From contig JABANP010000068.1 of assembly GCA_013115135.1 (NCBI GenBank), positions 1 through 64,000 on the forward strand: DNA of 64,000 nucleotides, written 5' to 3'. The translations under genes and the position numbers were made by a program. The notes beneath the pieces are model-generated. The model saw only the letters and a list, made by a program, of their open reading frames with translations, had not been told where the DNA came from and did not search any database. Every line of letters begins with the position of its first letter. Within the stretch, counting starts at the first letter, position 1. The DNA comes from Perkinsus olseni. Its lineage: Eukaryota > Perkinsozoa > Perkinsida > Perkinsidae. Positions 21,701 to 33,261 of the stretch are shown here, in pieces.

Positions 21701-24700
21701 GGTTTGGTCACCTCCCTGCTGCGAGATCATGATGAAGGCCCCGTGTGGATCGTGCTGGACGGGTGCCCAGAGTCTGCGGTTGAGAGCCTCGTCGTGTTGC
21801 TCGATAATGGGAGCCTCATCCTCCAGTCGGGCGATCGAATCAGAGTCAACCCCGGTGCACGGGTCGTATTCGAAGTGCCGGACCTAGGGCTCCTCTCGCC
21901 GGCGCTGGTGGGGAGGTGTGCTATGGTAGCTCTAGGCGATGAGCTCACCTGGGCTATGGTCTTGGATGGGTGGTGTCCTGAAGGAGGGGATACTGACGTT
22001 GTGGTCGAGGTTCGGGAGGGTGTGAGACGCTTCGTGCTAGGGTTGGAGGCAGCGCAGTCAGCAGAGAATGGAGGCATGCTAGACGCAATTCCTTTGCGTC
22101 TTGTTGCCAAGAACAGCTGCAAGCTAGCGTGGTCTCTTTTGGCCGAGGCGAGAAGGTAAATCAGTAGGACTTACCAAGTCAATGAAGCTGGTTCTGTGGC
22201 TCAGTTCAACATCGAATGACGCAGCAGATCAACAGAGGAGCAAGATGCCCCTGGAGGGTTGTGTACAGCGAACCGTCATGTGAGTGGGGACGATGGAAGG
22301 ACTATGACCTGCCTCCCGCCGGGGCCGTCAGGTACGCTGTACTGTGGAGTGTGTGCAGCTTTTTGGGCAGCGCTCTCGAGGACTGGCATCGTGTGGAACA
22401 GGTGAGCGCTGCGGGTCGGACAACCGGTAGTTCGTCTCAGGTTATTCGAAATATTGCTGCAGGGGGACGGTCTGGGTGCTGAGCGGCCCAATTGCCACTT
22501 GGAAATGCCTTCTGAGGGGTAAATGCGGTCAGAGGCTGGTTTTCTGTGTAGAGAAACGGCTCAGGTCGCTCTTTGATTACATCCCCGCGATGGATGCCTC
22601 CGGCTGGTTGGCTTGCCGCTCGCAACTGAATGGTGGATGCAGGCTGCTGCTGCTCCCAACGGCTCCACAGGCTGGAGTCTTGGCGCTGTTGCCTCGCCTT
22701 GCTGCCTCGAGTCGAGCGAATGTGCGTAGTACTGCGAGGCCCTCGAGGGTGCGGCAAATCTGCCATCATCAGTAGCCTCGCGGAGGGGGCATATGAGAGC
22801 CGCTACCGAGACAGGTAAATCACCGCAGTCGGCCGGAGTATCATCTGAGGGAGGGATCCTAGGTTGATGATAATGACCACAGCTGCGACAGGCTCGAATG
22901 ATATACAGAAATGGCTTGGGGACGGATTGGTGAAGCGCACCCGAGGTGGCGCCGCGCCTTCCCGAGGGGAACGTGGATTGGCCGCGAGCAGATACTTTCG
23001 GCTCGGCTGGTGGGGAGGGCACAATGGTGGTGATAGAGGATTTGCATTTGGCTAAGCAGGTGGAGGGAGTGCAGCCTGCGGTGGAGTTCCTGAGGGGGGT
23101 GAGTGATGGAAATCGCCCTTGAGCGACTGGCTGATGCAGGCTATGATGACTCGAGGATGGTTGGATCGATCAGCGTGGCGCAGGGTCAGGGTTGAGGGTA
23201 ACGTTCACTGGGTCGTAAGTATGACCTCGCCACTGGACGGCGGGTGTGCTGGCCTGTCCCAGAGCTTCGGGCCTCATAGTAGGCTCCTGCAGGACGCCAT
23301 CACGGTAGTAATGCTGAGAACACGAGCGTTCTGCCGCTGAATGAAGTCAGTTGCTTCGTTTCTGAGTAGTCCCATTTAGATCGGCCTCCCAAGCGTATCC
23401 GATGCAAGCATGGAAGCCATCTACAGTGAAGTGATATCTCGCGTTTTATCGAGGAGTAGCGTCGCCTCTTGCCCTTTGGCTTCGCCACCCGTCCCTGAGT
23501 CAACCGCCACCCTAAGAGGTTCCACTGGGCTGGAACGTGTCTCTAACGTCATTAAAGTGTACGGCTGGATAGGAGAGAGGGACTGATTTTCGATTTTGCA
23601 GGTATCGGGCGCAGACCGACCTGCTCAGCACGAGTATGTGGCGATATGAGCTTGGTCGCATCCTCGAGGCCTGCTCGCTTGGGGAGGGTCAGGCGTTGAT
23701 CCGCGATATACGGGATGATATCCTCTGTCGTGCGGACGGGCCCACCGACGCCCTTGAGGGCCTCTTGCCGGAGCAAGAAACTATCACGGCTGTCGTGGAT
23801 GGAGAATTGGAAACATTCGGCTCTGCCACTGAGCTCCTGGACCGCCTCAGAGAGAAGCTGGCTGGCACCGCGATGAGTTCCTTTGCCTTGTGGCCCGACA
23901 TGGTGCGGTATGAGTATCGACTCGCTGCCCACACTTTCCCTTGACAGGTCAGGACGATCGCTCGTTTGAGCTCTGTGTGCTCACGAGAGCTAATGGCCAC
24001 GTTATACTGCTGGGCGAGCAGCCTGGCAGCGTTGGCAAGGCTGTTGGCGTCCGGCTTGCCTGCTTCCTTGCAGGAGTGCAGCTACGGGAGTTGGACGCCT
24101 CCGATCAGGCTGAGAATGTGGGCTTAGAAGGAGCAGTAGCCGGGGTGGGCTGGAGGGGGTTCATCGACTCAGAAAGTATCTATCCCTCAGTGCTCGACCG
24201 GGGTGGTAGTGCTGATACGGAACTCGAACGCCCTCACCGATGAGGGCCTTGCAGAGCATCTCGCGCCTGATGAGCAAGGTGAGTGAGGTCTATCAGACAC
24301 GGTGGCTCCGGGTTCTGTAGGGCCGAATGAATCGGTCGACGGGCAACGATCATGGCGCACAGGGCGAGGCTAGGTGGGTCGACCCTGTAACAGAGAGATC
24401 CGATTGAAACCTGTATAGAACGGGCAGCGTCCACGTCGTGCTGTGCGTGGAGGCGGCCGAATCTGGTCCGTTGGAAGCGTGGGCGCGGAGGTTTCCTGAG
24501 ATACTGAAGACCTGTGTGAGGCTGAGGTACTGAACTCTTGCGAGGCGGATACAGTCGAGAATCACCGCTGCTCCTAGGCAAAAGTCGTGGACTGAGGACG
24601 TCCGCCGTATTGTGATAAGGGCAAAGCTTGAAGCGGCCGCTGGGCAGTTCGATGAGCTCAATGTAAACGACCTCATCAGGAGTCACAGTCGCGCATTTGC

Positions 24701-27700
24701 CATTCGCTTGGCCATGTTTAGATGGGCAAGATGATTGAGGCCTTCTTGGCCGTGGCTGAAGACGATCGGCATTTGATGACGTTATTGGAATGCTTCAGTC
24801 GCCTCTTCCAGAGGAGGAAGGACACTCTCGAGGAGGTGTGGTTGAGCCTCTGCCGCCCCGCTCCTCGAGCTCAGTGTGCAGATGCTCGCGGGCGCCCGTG
24901 ACTGTTGCGATCGGCTTGAATGTATCGTACAATGGATCGAAGGGACGAGGGAGCTTTTCGCCGGTGGGCTCCAGCCACACGCACTCGGCCTACTGACGGA
25001 CAGAATCCACGCTGTCGAGGGGGTGAGGCTCGCGCATGACGCCGCTCCGAGCAGACGTCTGACATGCCGACTTATCAGAGTGTTGATACCGCCGTGGCAG
25101 CTGATGCTGCGGAGAACGCGAGGCCCAGTCTTGAGGCAGCAGAGGCTGGGCGAACCTCATCTGAGGATGCACTTGCTGGTCCCCGCGAGGAGGGTTGGAC
25201 AGGGCCAATAGGCTGAGCGAGGTGCTCATCGTTGCCGGGTGGAACAAGAGAGTCCTTGTTGGCTATTGCTCCAGGCCCTCGAGTCCGCCCGTACCGCTGT
25301 GTGGGAGCCTTACCGCTCTTTCGCCGAGGCCAACCTGGTGTCTCTGGCTGGCGATGCGCTACTCTACTGCATTGCTCCTGACCTCTCTCGATGGGGATGG
25401 GGCTGCGAGTCGTGTCGATGGCGTGGAATCTTGCAAGGCCATAATGGAGAGGCTTGGTATACCATACGACCAGGACTACTCACTGGCGAGGTTCACGTCA
25501 AGGGAGGTAGGCGAGGCTGCCGCTGTGGAGGCGACGAGGAGATTCTCAGATCTATGAACTGCGGAGGGACAACCCGCTGTATAGCGGGCTCCTCCTGGCT
25601 GCCGTAGTAGAATACATGGTGAAGACTGGGACTGAACGGGTACTCATTGCGGAGCTACACGGCCGAGCAAGGCCGTCTTGCTGTGGGGGAGACTCTGTTG
25701 TTGTGAGGGGCGAGAGCCTTCCTGAGATCAGCATGAGAAGGAGTCTGAATCAGGTGGTCTCCGCTACCTCTCGGGACCTTCAGGCGACTTTGAAGCAAGG
25801 AGTGGCCTCTGGAGCCGACATACTGGTAACGAACGTTGGTAGGCAAACTTGAGGCATGAAGGTTGCCGCAGCCTGTCGATATAATCAGGAGAGAGAGTCG
25901 GCTCTGTAGTACAGGAGCTACGATCCTTGTCCACACTTGCTGAGGAGGGCGGGGACGGTACAACTGCGTCGAGGTAGGACTAACATGAGCCCCCTACAGC
26001 ACGTCCGGCTCGTGGTCAGCGAGCAGCTCTACTTCATAACGCTGAAGGGTATCGTCCTGCCGTGGCCTCTTTCCTCAGGGTCTACATCGTCATAAATCGA
26101 TCATCGCGTCCTGTCGATGTGGCTGGCTGTGTGGGCGATGGACTCTCCGCGGTCGACTTCTCGCTCGACAATGCTGCCATCTGTAGTTGGCTGCTGCATG
26201 CGGTAATATCATGGCCGTGCTGCTTCACCACCACCGAATGCCGTATCCCTCACCGTAGCATGTCCATTGTGTGTGAACAGTCCTCTGCACGGAAGAATAG
26301 GAGGAGCCATGACGCTCACGCAGGTCGTGGAGCAGAGTGCGCAGCCGCGAAGCGAGAAACCCGGGGCGGAGAGAGCTGCTAGCGCGTCCAGGCTGACTGA
26401 GCTGCGAGGAGCTTTGTCGCGTATGGTACTCGCCAGTGACGAGACTCTTTATGACGATGAGGAAACGGTGAATAGCATATGTAAGGAATGGGTATTGCAA
26501 AGCCTTCAGTCATGAAGAGGCTCTGATGTCCTCACTGAGCTCTTGCTGCAGGCGAGATATGCGAAGAGATAACGCAAGCTCAGCAGCAGCTGGCGGAAGA
26601 ATCTGTGGTTGAAGCAGAAGCGACTGTCAGATCGTATGAGAGGTACATCCAGAGAGACTTGCTGTTCTGTTACGCATCCGATCAGCTTTGTGGTTGTTCA
26701 GCTGTCTATGCTCGGATTAGGTACGAGTGGCTGGTGCGAGGCCTGGCTGCAGTTTATGGAGTAGTTCGCTTGATGCCCAAGCTAAGCGCCGACTATTGGT
26801 AGTGTAGGTGGTCACCCTTCTATGGGTCGCGTAGCTCTCGGCGGCGTCAGGATTCCGCCCGGTACCTTCGTCGCCTGGTGTAAGGAGGGATTAGGGGGCC
26901 GAGCGGGAGCTCCGAATGACGATGGCGCCAATGCCGAGCAGCTGAAGCTTTGCATTGGCCACATCTTGCGGATGCTCTTCCTCGCATGCGACGAAGTGAG
27001 GTCCTCATTCTAGTGGGCTGAGATGATAGTGGTCTTGTGGCATCGGTATGGTAGCTGCATTTCAGCGTGACCATCTCGTACTCGCTCTGGCGATTGCTCT
27101 GGCACTGGAATCGCTAAGCGGGCCTCAGCCAAATGTCTATCATCAGTGTTTAAAGTTCATATGCGGCGAGAGTACAGGAGCCTGCGGGGACTCGAGTAAG
27201 CTGTTGCGAGCTGATCTCGGATCCACCGGCCGGCAGACCTGCGTGGACTCTCATCTTGTTTGTAACAATCCTACCTGTCGGCTGTGTTAGGCGAGGGCCT
27301 CCCTGAGGACTTGCAAGAGCATAGCGAATGGCTATCGGGAGCGATATGGCGCAATTTCAAACACCTGTGAGACTGGCTTAGGTCTTTGTCGAGTCATGGT
27401 GAATGTGGGCTGAATCTCTTCTCAGCGAACAGCTGGGGGGTCCCTTTCTGAACATCACGGCAAACTTGTCGAAGGACCCAGCGCGATGGGGCCGTGTGAG
27501 ATCCTCTGGCTGCGACTGGCCTTGCCAGCTCAGTGACGTCGAGAAGGCAGTGGTCTTGCTGGCATTGGACAGTGACTGCCTCGTGAGATAGTCCCCATCA
27601 GTGGACGCCAGCTGATGAAATCCGCCCCTCAGGGTACGCATTTGCAATCCCTCGTCTCAAAGGGAATGGGACCTGGCTCTGCCATTCACCAGAAGAGACC

Positions 27701-29973
27701 CGCTGTTGCAGCTGACTAGGTTACCTCCTAGGGTATATCCGATAATTGTGATCCATGGAACCGCAGCTCGACTGCAGTACAGCATGGATATAGCCCTGAG
27801 GATATTGGTAGGCCGTACCAATACTACTGGCAGCCAGTGGAGGAATCGTATCAGGATATCCCAGCTGAGAGAGTGATGGAGGTCATGTCGTTGGCCTGCA
27901 TTGAGGAGTCGCGGCTCGAGGGTGTCGTCACCGAGGCCGCAAGGTGGGGATTCGTGACGGACTTCGTTCGGTGTCTCGGCTCTGTGGGCGTATCTTCCGC
28001 GCCGGAGCAGCGAATGTTCGACATTTTCAGCTCCGGCCGTGTAGTCTTCCTGCGGGACGCGTATTACGGAGTGGAAGCGTTGCTGACGCTCTGTGAGACC
28101 CTGCAGGAGCTCAGCAGCGGTGTAGAGTCGAGAATCGCTGAGGGCTTCCGCATCATCCTGACTATTGACGATACGTCAGCGCTTCCAGACCAGGTAAAGG
28201 CCAGATCGGCCGAACTGGCGATTTCCCACCCTGAGAGGAGATGACACAGGTACTGGAACATAGCGTCAGAGTCTCGCTGGCAAATGGCTGGATTACCGAT
28301 GCAGTGGGAGAGTGCCTGTAGGGTATGGGTGAAACTTCTTTTACAGAGAGACATAGCTAGACTCCCGACCGCTGTTTTGACTTGGTCACCGCAGGTCAAC
28401 TCGAGAGGCCTCCAGTGGTTCTCGGCGACGGGAACTCGACCGCCTCGTTGACTTCCATTTGGCTGCAACTGATCCTGGGATGAACGCCGTGGCTAGGTAC
28501 CGCCCTCGTCTCCCGTCATGGCCTCGTCATTAGCGAGAAGAACTCATGTCTGCGCCTCAGATATCGCCACCCGCTGACAGAAGCAGATCTACGAGTAGCC
28601 GGGGAATTGCTCCTATCGACTGGGCCGAGCACAGAGACTGAGATACGCCAGATGGACTATCTCATCAAGGACATTGTCTACGGCAGCGGGGATTGGATGC
28701 CTGCCGACGAGGATGACTGTGAGCTTCGGTCGTATCTATTCCCCGTTGTACGCCTTCCATAGCCCTCGGCTCCTCGTATAAGGCAGCGTCGGTCCTAGCG
28801 CGGGACTCTATAGCTGCTGGAGTGGAGCATGAGTGAGACTGGCAAGTACGTAGGATGGAGGAGCGTCTTGGCTGTTATGTAGGTCACCCGGCGCTCGAAG
28901 CTCATCCCCGAATGTGAGGAGACGCTGGGGGAAGCGGGAGGGTACCAGGCTGTGGAGTCGAAGTGGTTGAGACCAGTTCCGTTGATTCTCATTGTAGGAA
29001 AGAGGCTTGCAACCCTTTTGGGTATCGACAAGCGACGGATAGTCGACCCTCATACGCAGAAGCTCACAGCTGGGACCCGACCTCCCTGCTTTGGCGGAGG
29101 GTCTGAGGCGCGGCTATCCTGAACGCCGGTGGGTGTCATATTGACGTTGGTGAGACTCACGGCCGAGAGACAGTGCAGGTTGGATGGCAGTATTTTGGAT
29201 CATATCCTGCATGCTGAATGCGACGACTTCGATTGTACCTTGGCGGAGATCTCCAGTGGACAACCGAGGCTGGACAGAGGAACAAAGGTCTCTTCCAAAT
29301 CCGTCTTTTGAGCGCACAGGAAAGATTCCTCCGACAGTGGTAGTACTTGGTTCAGCCTAGCATCATGCTCATTCTGCCGTCCAGGATCGAGTCCGGGACC
29401 ACCCAGGGAGTGGCCCTTTGGGCCTCCTCTCACGACCGGGTCGGCTCCTGATCGCTCTGCTCGCAGCGGCCAGGTGTGACGTAGGCCAAGGGGAGTTGGT
29501 GTGGAGGTTGAGTGCAGCATCTGCGGACACCTCCCCTACTTCGGCGGAAGGTCATACCTGCGGACTCATCGTGAGTGCCCTCCAGCGATGGCTGATGAGT
29601 GTTTTTTTCACGGTTCCTCTCACTATTAGATTAGTGGCTTGCATGTGGTGAAAGGCCATCGGGGTTACCACAGTAGAGCGACGGGGAGCATGGACTCGCT
29701 AGATGAAGCAGCGTACCGGCTGCCTCCCATGCTACTGCGCCCAACAACGCGGCCACCTAGAAGCACCTCTCCGAGCACAGAGGAAGGCATTTACTGCACT
29801 GCGATAGTCTCGAGGAATCTCGGGTCGATTGGAGTGGCCAGTCGCCGCTGGTGGCAGCTGGTTCTCTCAGGCACCTCATAGACGTCGAGCTAGCAGTTGA
29901 GGACGGCGAAACGAGGATTCCGCTCCCTCCGATGGGTGCCTTCATCCTCCTCGTCAACCCCATGATCTCCTAA
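15800..29973 (+). CDS. Divergent dynein heavy chain (possibly DNHD1-like)
   Basis: About 14 kb, dozens of short exons. Tail: QYEEAVRRAIVDYLLMDLRM (about 16280-16345) and a coiled region 17812-18340. Linker: SLPLIRV, HWEEISDVVGFHMEPDPTF, LEEYMEAKRHQCPRLFFLYG. AAA1 (20.4-21 kb): FFWQSQLKYSIDE, YCYEYFGERGRMVMTP, P-loop GGGSGSGKGA, then GGGALCLVRDADK where other dyneins have GAW.CFDEFNR. AAA2 (21.1-22.2 kb): P-loop GPPCSGKST, WIVLDG. AAA3 (22.2-23.3 kb): P-loop RGPRGCGKSAI, MVVIEDLHLAKQVEG, WLMQAMMTRGWLD. AAA4 (23.6-24.3 kb): GHVILLGEQPGSVGKA, NALTDEGLAEHLAPDEQ. Stalk about 24.3-25.2 kb. AAA5-AAA6: DLQATLKQGVASGADILV, RLTELRGALSRMVLASDETL, FQRDHLVLALAIAL. C-terminal region: YLIKDIVYGSGDWMPADEDD, LLSRPGRLLIALLAAARCD, LPPMLLRPTT. 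Domain order is complete, but AAA1 lacks the catalytic Asp-Glu and AAA4 has a distorted P-loop. Start and some exon joins are uncertain; the stop is TAA 29971-29973. Confidence 0.88.
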
Positions 29974-30043
29974 TTCCCATGTGACATGTGCCATGTCGTC
30001 TCCTAATTGCCATCTTTCGTTGCGGTTGAGTTCTCCTAGTGTT

Positions 30044-30433
30044 ATGACTCGAAGGGATGGGACAGGTGGTACATTTTTGATCATCACTATGAGACCGCAA
30101 CGGCCGCCGCCACCACCACCGCCGAACCATCGAACAGAAATCGCTTTGCTGGTCGACAAGGCAATTTCTGTATTGCAAAGTAGGCCGGACTGGGGTCGTT
30201 CTGCATGGATCATCATCGCTCGGCTGGGGATGGATGTGGTCGTTCCAGTGACGATATCGGCCTTGGCTCGGGAGCGGGACATCCTGGATGAGGAATGGCG
30301 GAGATTAGGGGAGACTCAGGAGCACGGGGGACTCTCTGCCGTCCACGCTCACACCATACCAACAGAACCCTCCGCTGAGACTGACCACGTACCCTCTATT
30401 GAAGATGGGGCTGTAGGGCTTCGATGCTCGTGA
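30044..30433 (+). CDS. Unrecognised small protein with a proline run
   Basis: Single open frame of 129 codons from ATG 30044 to the stop at 30431-30433: MTRRDGTGGTFLIITMRP, a run QRPPPPPPPNHRTE, then an amphipathic stretch (IALLVDKAISVLQSR, WGRSAWIIIARLGMDVVVP) and a polar tail. It lies between the dynein and AP2 genes on the same strand. It might instead be an N-terminal exon of the AP2 gene, because that gene has no good ATG of its own; I could not find a splice that keeps frame. No family recognised. Confidence 0.35.
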   Translation: MTRRDGTGGTFLIITMRPQRPPPPPPPNHRTEIALLVDKAISVLQSRPDWGRSAWIIIARLGMDVVVPVTISALARERDILDEEWRRLGETQEHGGLSAVHAHTIPTEPSAETDHVPSIEDGAVGLRCS

Positions 30434-30465
30434 CTGCGAGGTGTATGGCTATGGTTTAGGTTAGC

Positions 30466-32131
30466 GTGTCGGACCTCTTGCCACCTGCACCCCAGGGGAA
30501 TGACCCTGTGTCAGCAGCAGCCGCTGTCGCTGCTATAGACTTCGACTCGCACGCTGCAATCTCCCCTATGAAAGCAGTAGCGGCAGCGGCGGCAGCTCAA
30601 CAGCTTTCTTCTCGCGGGCGTGGGGGCCGCAGGTCTAGTGGGATACCTGGCGTTAGCTGGCATTCTCAGACAGGTAAGGGCATCGGTGTCGCTGTCTTAC
30701 TCAGGATCCCGCGTTGTAGGTCGCTGGGTTGCGCGCTGGACCGGTGACGACAAGAAGGAGCACTCGAAGGGGTTCTCAGCCAAGCGACACGGTGATGCCA
30801 AGGCCCTTCAGATGGCAGTCGGTAAGTGCAGAGTGGGAAGCTACTACTGCTCCTCAGAAGTGCTTGCTTAGCCACCAGAAGAGCAATGCACGTTCGAGCC
30901 TCGGACCATTCTTCACCAATCGGTGAGGATGCCGCCATGACCCCGCCCTCTGAGGGGTCGGAAGCGAACGAGGAGCCTGCCGCTAAGAGGAGTCGTGACG
31001 AAGGGCAGCTATGTACTTACTCCTGTGGTCCCTTAGTGGTCACGCCTCCTCCTCAGACGAGACAATATCGGCCCTAGCTCAGCTGGCAAGTGACCCCGTT
31101 CTCGGGCATCCAGGCCCGCCAGAACGGTTAACGACGGTGGAGGATTGCCTCGCCTTGTGTGACCTCGGCACTGTAATACACCACTTGGTTCCTCAGCGCC
31201 GGAATGACAATCTTATGCTGTTAACAGTTGGGGTCGCATCCTCTCACACCTGAAGCCGAACGAGAGGTCGCCGAGGCCGTGCTACCTCCCCTCCCTTCTG
31301 GGGCCCATGCCAGTACGGACCGACCCAGCGGAGTGAGTCTCGCGTTGACGGTGTGGTATTGCCCAACGGGCCTGCGCTGCTCAGGTACAAGGCGTGACCT
31401 GGCATCCGCTGAACCGCACGTGGGCTACACGGTGGCGGGAGTCCGAGGGTCAGCAGCGGAGCAAGAGCTTTGCGGTGTCCAAGTATGGAGACGATGGAGC
31501 CTTCAGACTCGCTATCAGACTGCGGAAGGTAAGCCGATGTTGACGCATGCGTTCAAAGGCGACTGCTTTTCCCGCCAGTATTTAAAGCGTGACAAATCGA
31601 TGCTGCTGGTTTGTCCTAAGCTACAATGTCTTTCTTCAGCTCCTCGAAGATTTGGGCTTCGTCTCGCCGCACCTCGGTCGACCGTCAGAGCGGGGCACTC
31701 CTCCGCCGGTGGCGTCTCTCCCGAGCACCGAGGCGTGGATACCTAGTGCCATGCCTGTGGTGGCCGAGGAGCAGGCCTCGGACCACGCGGCGGCGATGCC
31801 ACACCGTGGACCCGGTGCTAAGATGAGAAGTGGCGTCCCCGGCGTGACTTGGAACGAGACCTATCAAATGTGGGTTGCGAGGTGGCGTGAGGAGCCTAAG
31901 GGTAGGCTGGCTGTCTGTTCTTCCGAGGAGCCCGTGAGTTTTTATCCCGCAGGTCGAGAGAACAGTCGGACATTCTCGGTGAAGCAGTATGGAGCGCATG
32001 AGGCCTTGCAAATGGCAATTGATTATAGACGAATGATGGAGGACGTCGGAAGGGTGTGTCTCCCGAGAGGAGCCACATCTTCGGCGGCCGCCACGATGGC
32101 ACATCACGCCGAAACTGCAGAAGACGATTAA
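30466..32131 (+). CDS. Transcription factor with three AP2 domains
   Basis: DNA-binding regulator of the AP2/ERF class that is widespread in alveolates. Domain 1 (about 30638-30813): SSGIPGVSWHSQTG, intron, GRWVARWTGDDKKEHSKGFS, then AKRHGDAKALQMAV. Domain 2 (about 31330-31525): RPSG, intron, VQGVTWHPLNRTWATRWRES, SKSFAVSKYGDDGAFRLAIR. Domain 3 (about 31822-32038): RSGVPGVTWNETYQMWVARW, intron, RTFSVKQYGAHEALQMAI. Each has the G(I/V).GV.W start, the RW strand and the (Y/H)G...A(L/F).(L/M)AI helix, and each is interrupted by an intron within or just after the first strands, which suggests internal duplication. Linkers are acidic or low-complexity (EANEEPAAKRSRDE; an Ala-rich run near the start). 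The first recognised codon is GTG at 30466, so the true start lies in an unseen upstream exon. Stop TAA 32129-32131. Confidence 0.85.
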
Positions 32132-32238
32132 TGAACAATATCATTATCTTGCCTGAGCCGTACGAGCTTCGTCGGTCTTGCGTTTGAAAGGTTGGGGACG
32201 GAGTAGGGTGTAGCATCAGCCCACTGTTGTGCCTTGTT

Positions 32239-33038
32239 ATGTCACGACTGAAAGCGAATCCTCGGATAAAGAGTAGGCCGGCGGATGATAGAACTCAGCG
32301 CCACTACGGCTCCGCGTCACAGATGATCCGGTCGTGAATCACTTGGTCAACGCGGCACCGTTCTACGACGATACGCTAGTCCCAGATTTTGCAGTAGAGA
32401 ACAACACAGCGATACTCTACACAACGTAGGCCTTTGTGTTTCCCATCTCGTCGTTAAGGACTGCCATTCTAGGTTGGGGACCTACCGCCGAAAGCGAGAC
32501 GAGCTGCCGAAGCGCGTCCGTGATCTGAGCCGAGTGAAGCCACCGTACCGTGTGAATGTCTTATTGTGTTTGGTAGCAGCATCGGACGCCACGCCTACGT
32601 TGTTGTCATCCCTCCTCCATCAGGTTGATATCCCTGCTGCAGAGGCCGGGGAGTGCTTAGAGGCTCTGAATCTCATTGCCGCCAACACTGGTCTCTCCCT
32701 GCTTCTCGCCTGGTCTAGCGTGGAGGCCTCGCGTTATGTCCAAACCTTGTATAAATATCAAGGTGCTCTCCTCGGCATCGAGCGCTCCTGCGTTACGATC
32801 AATTCAATGGTATTTAGGCAAAGAAGCATCCATCATCCGAGGGGTGCATCGCGTGGCTGCCGACGACTTCATGGGTCGAGCAAGAGAGGCTCTGACTGCC
32901 GTTCGTGGATCTGCAACCAGGACTGACGTTGAGAATCTTTACAAACGCTTTGGGTACTGTGACTGCGAAGAGATCAGCAGTGTTGATGCTCTCTCAGGAC
33001 TTTCGCTGGTATCGTATCAGCAACCAAAGGAGAAGTGA
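32239..33038 (+). CDS. ERCC1/Rad10 homologue, non-catalytic subunit of the XPF endonuclease
   Basis: ERCC1 pairs with XPF to cut the 5' side of lesions in nucleotide excision repair. A possible ATG at 32239 starts MSRLKANPRIKSRPADD; the conserved part begins DDPVVNHLVNAAPFYDD, TLVPDFAVENNTAILYTT (like NPVL..IRNVPWEF...PDFVVG...LFLSLRYH), continues after an intron with TYRRKRDELPKRVRDLSR and PYRVNVLLCLVAASDATPT, and has the hallmark LLLAWSSVEASRYVQTLYKY (compare LILAWSPEEAGRYLE.YK.YE). A 57-nt intron then leads to KEASIIRGVHRVAADDF and SATRTDVENLYKRF, the start of the helix-hairpin-helix region (compare S.NKTD...LL..FGSL). The C-terminal HhH looks short. The frame near 32300 is uncertain. At roughly 260 residues it is near the usual size. 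Confidence 0.75.
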
Positions 33039-33261
33039 TGCAAATACACGGAATAGGAGAGTCCAAGGCCCAAGTATTAGAACGCTGTTTCAACGAGAAA
33101 TTTTGACAACCATTTGACCATATTCTGAGGCCTTGAGTTCTTCGTCGTGTTGTGACGGTGCGGTCACTTGCTCGGTTCGAATCGATTACTCGGGCGAGCG
33201 CGTGTATGATTGCTGATGTTCTCAAGCGTATTGCTGTTTTGATCTTTGCGGCTTGCTTACA

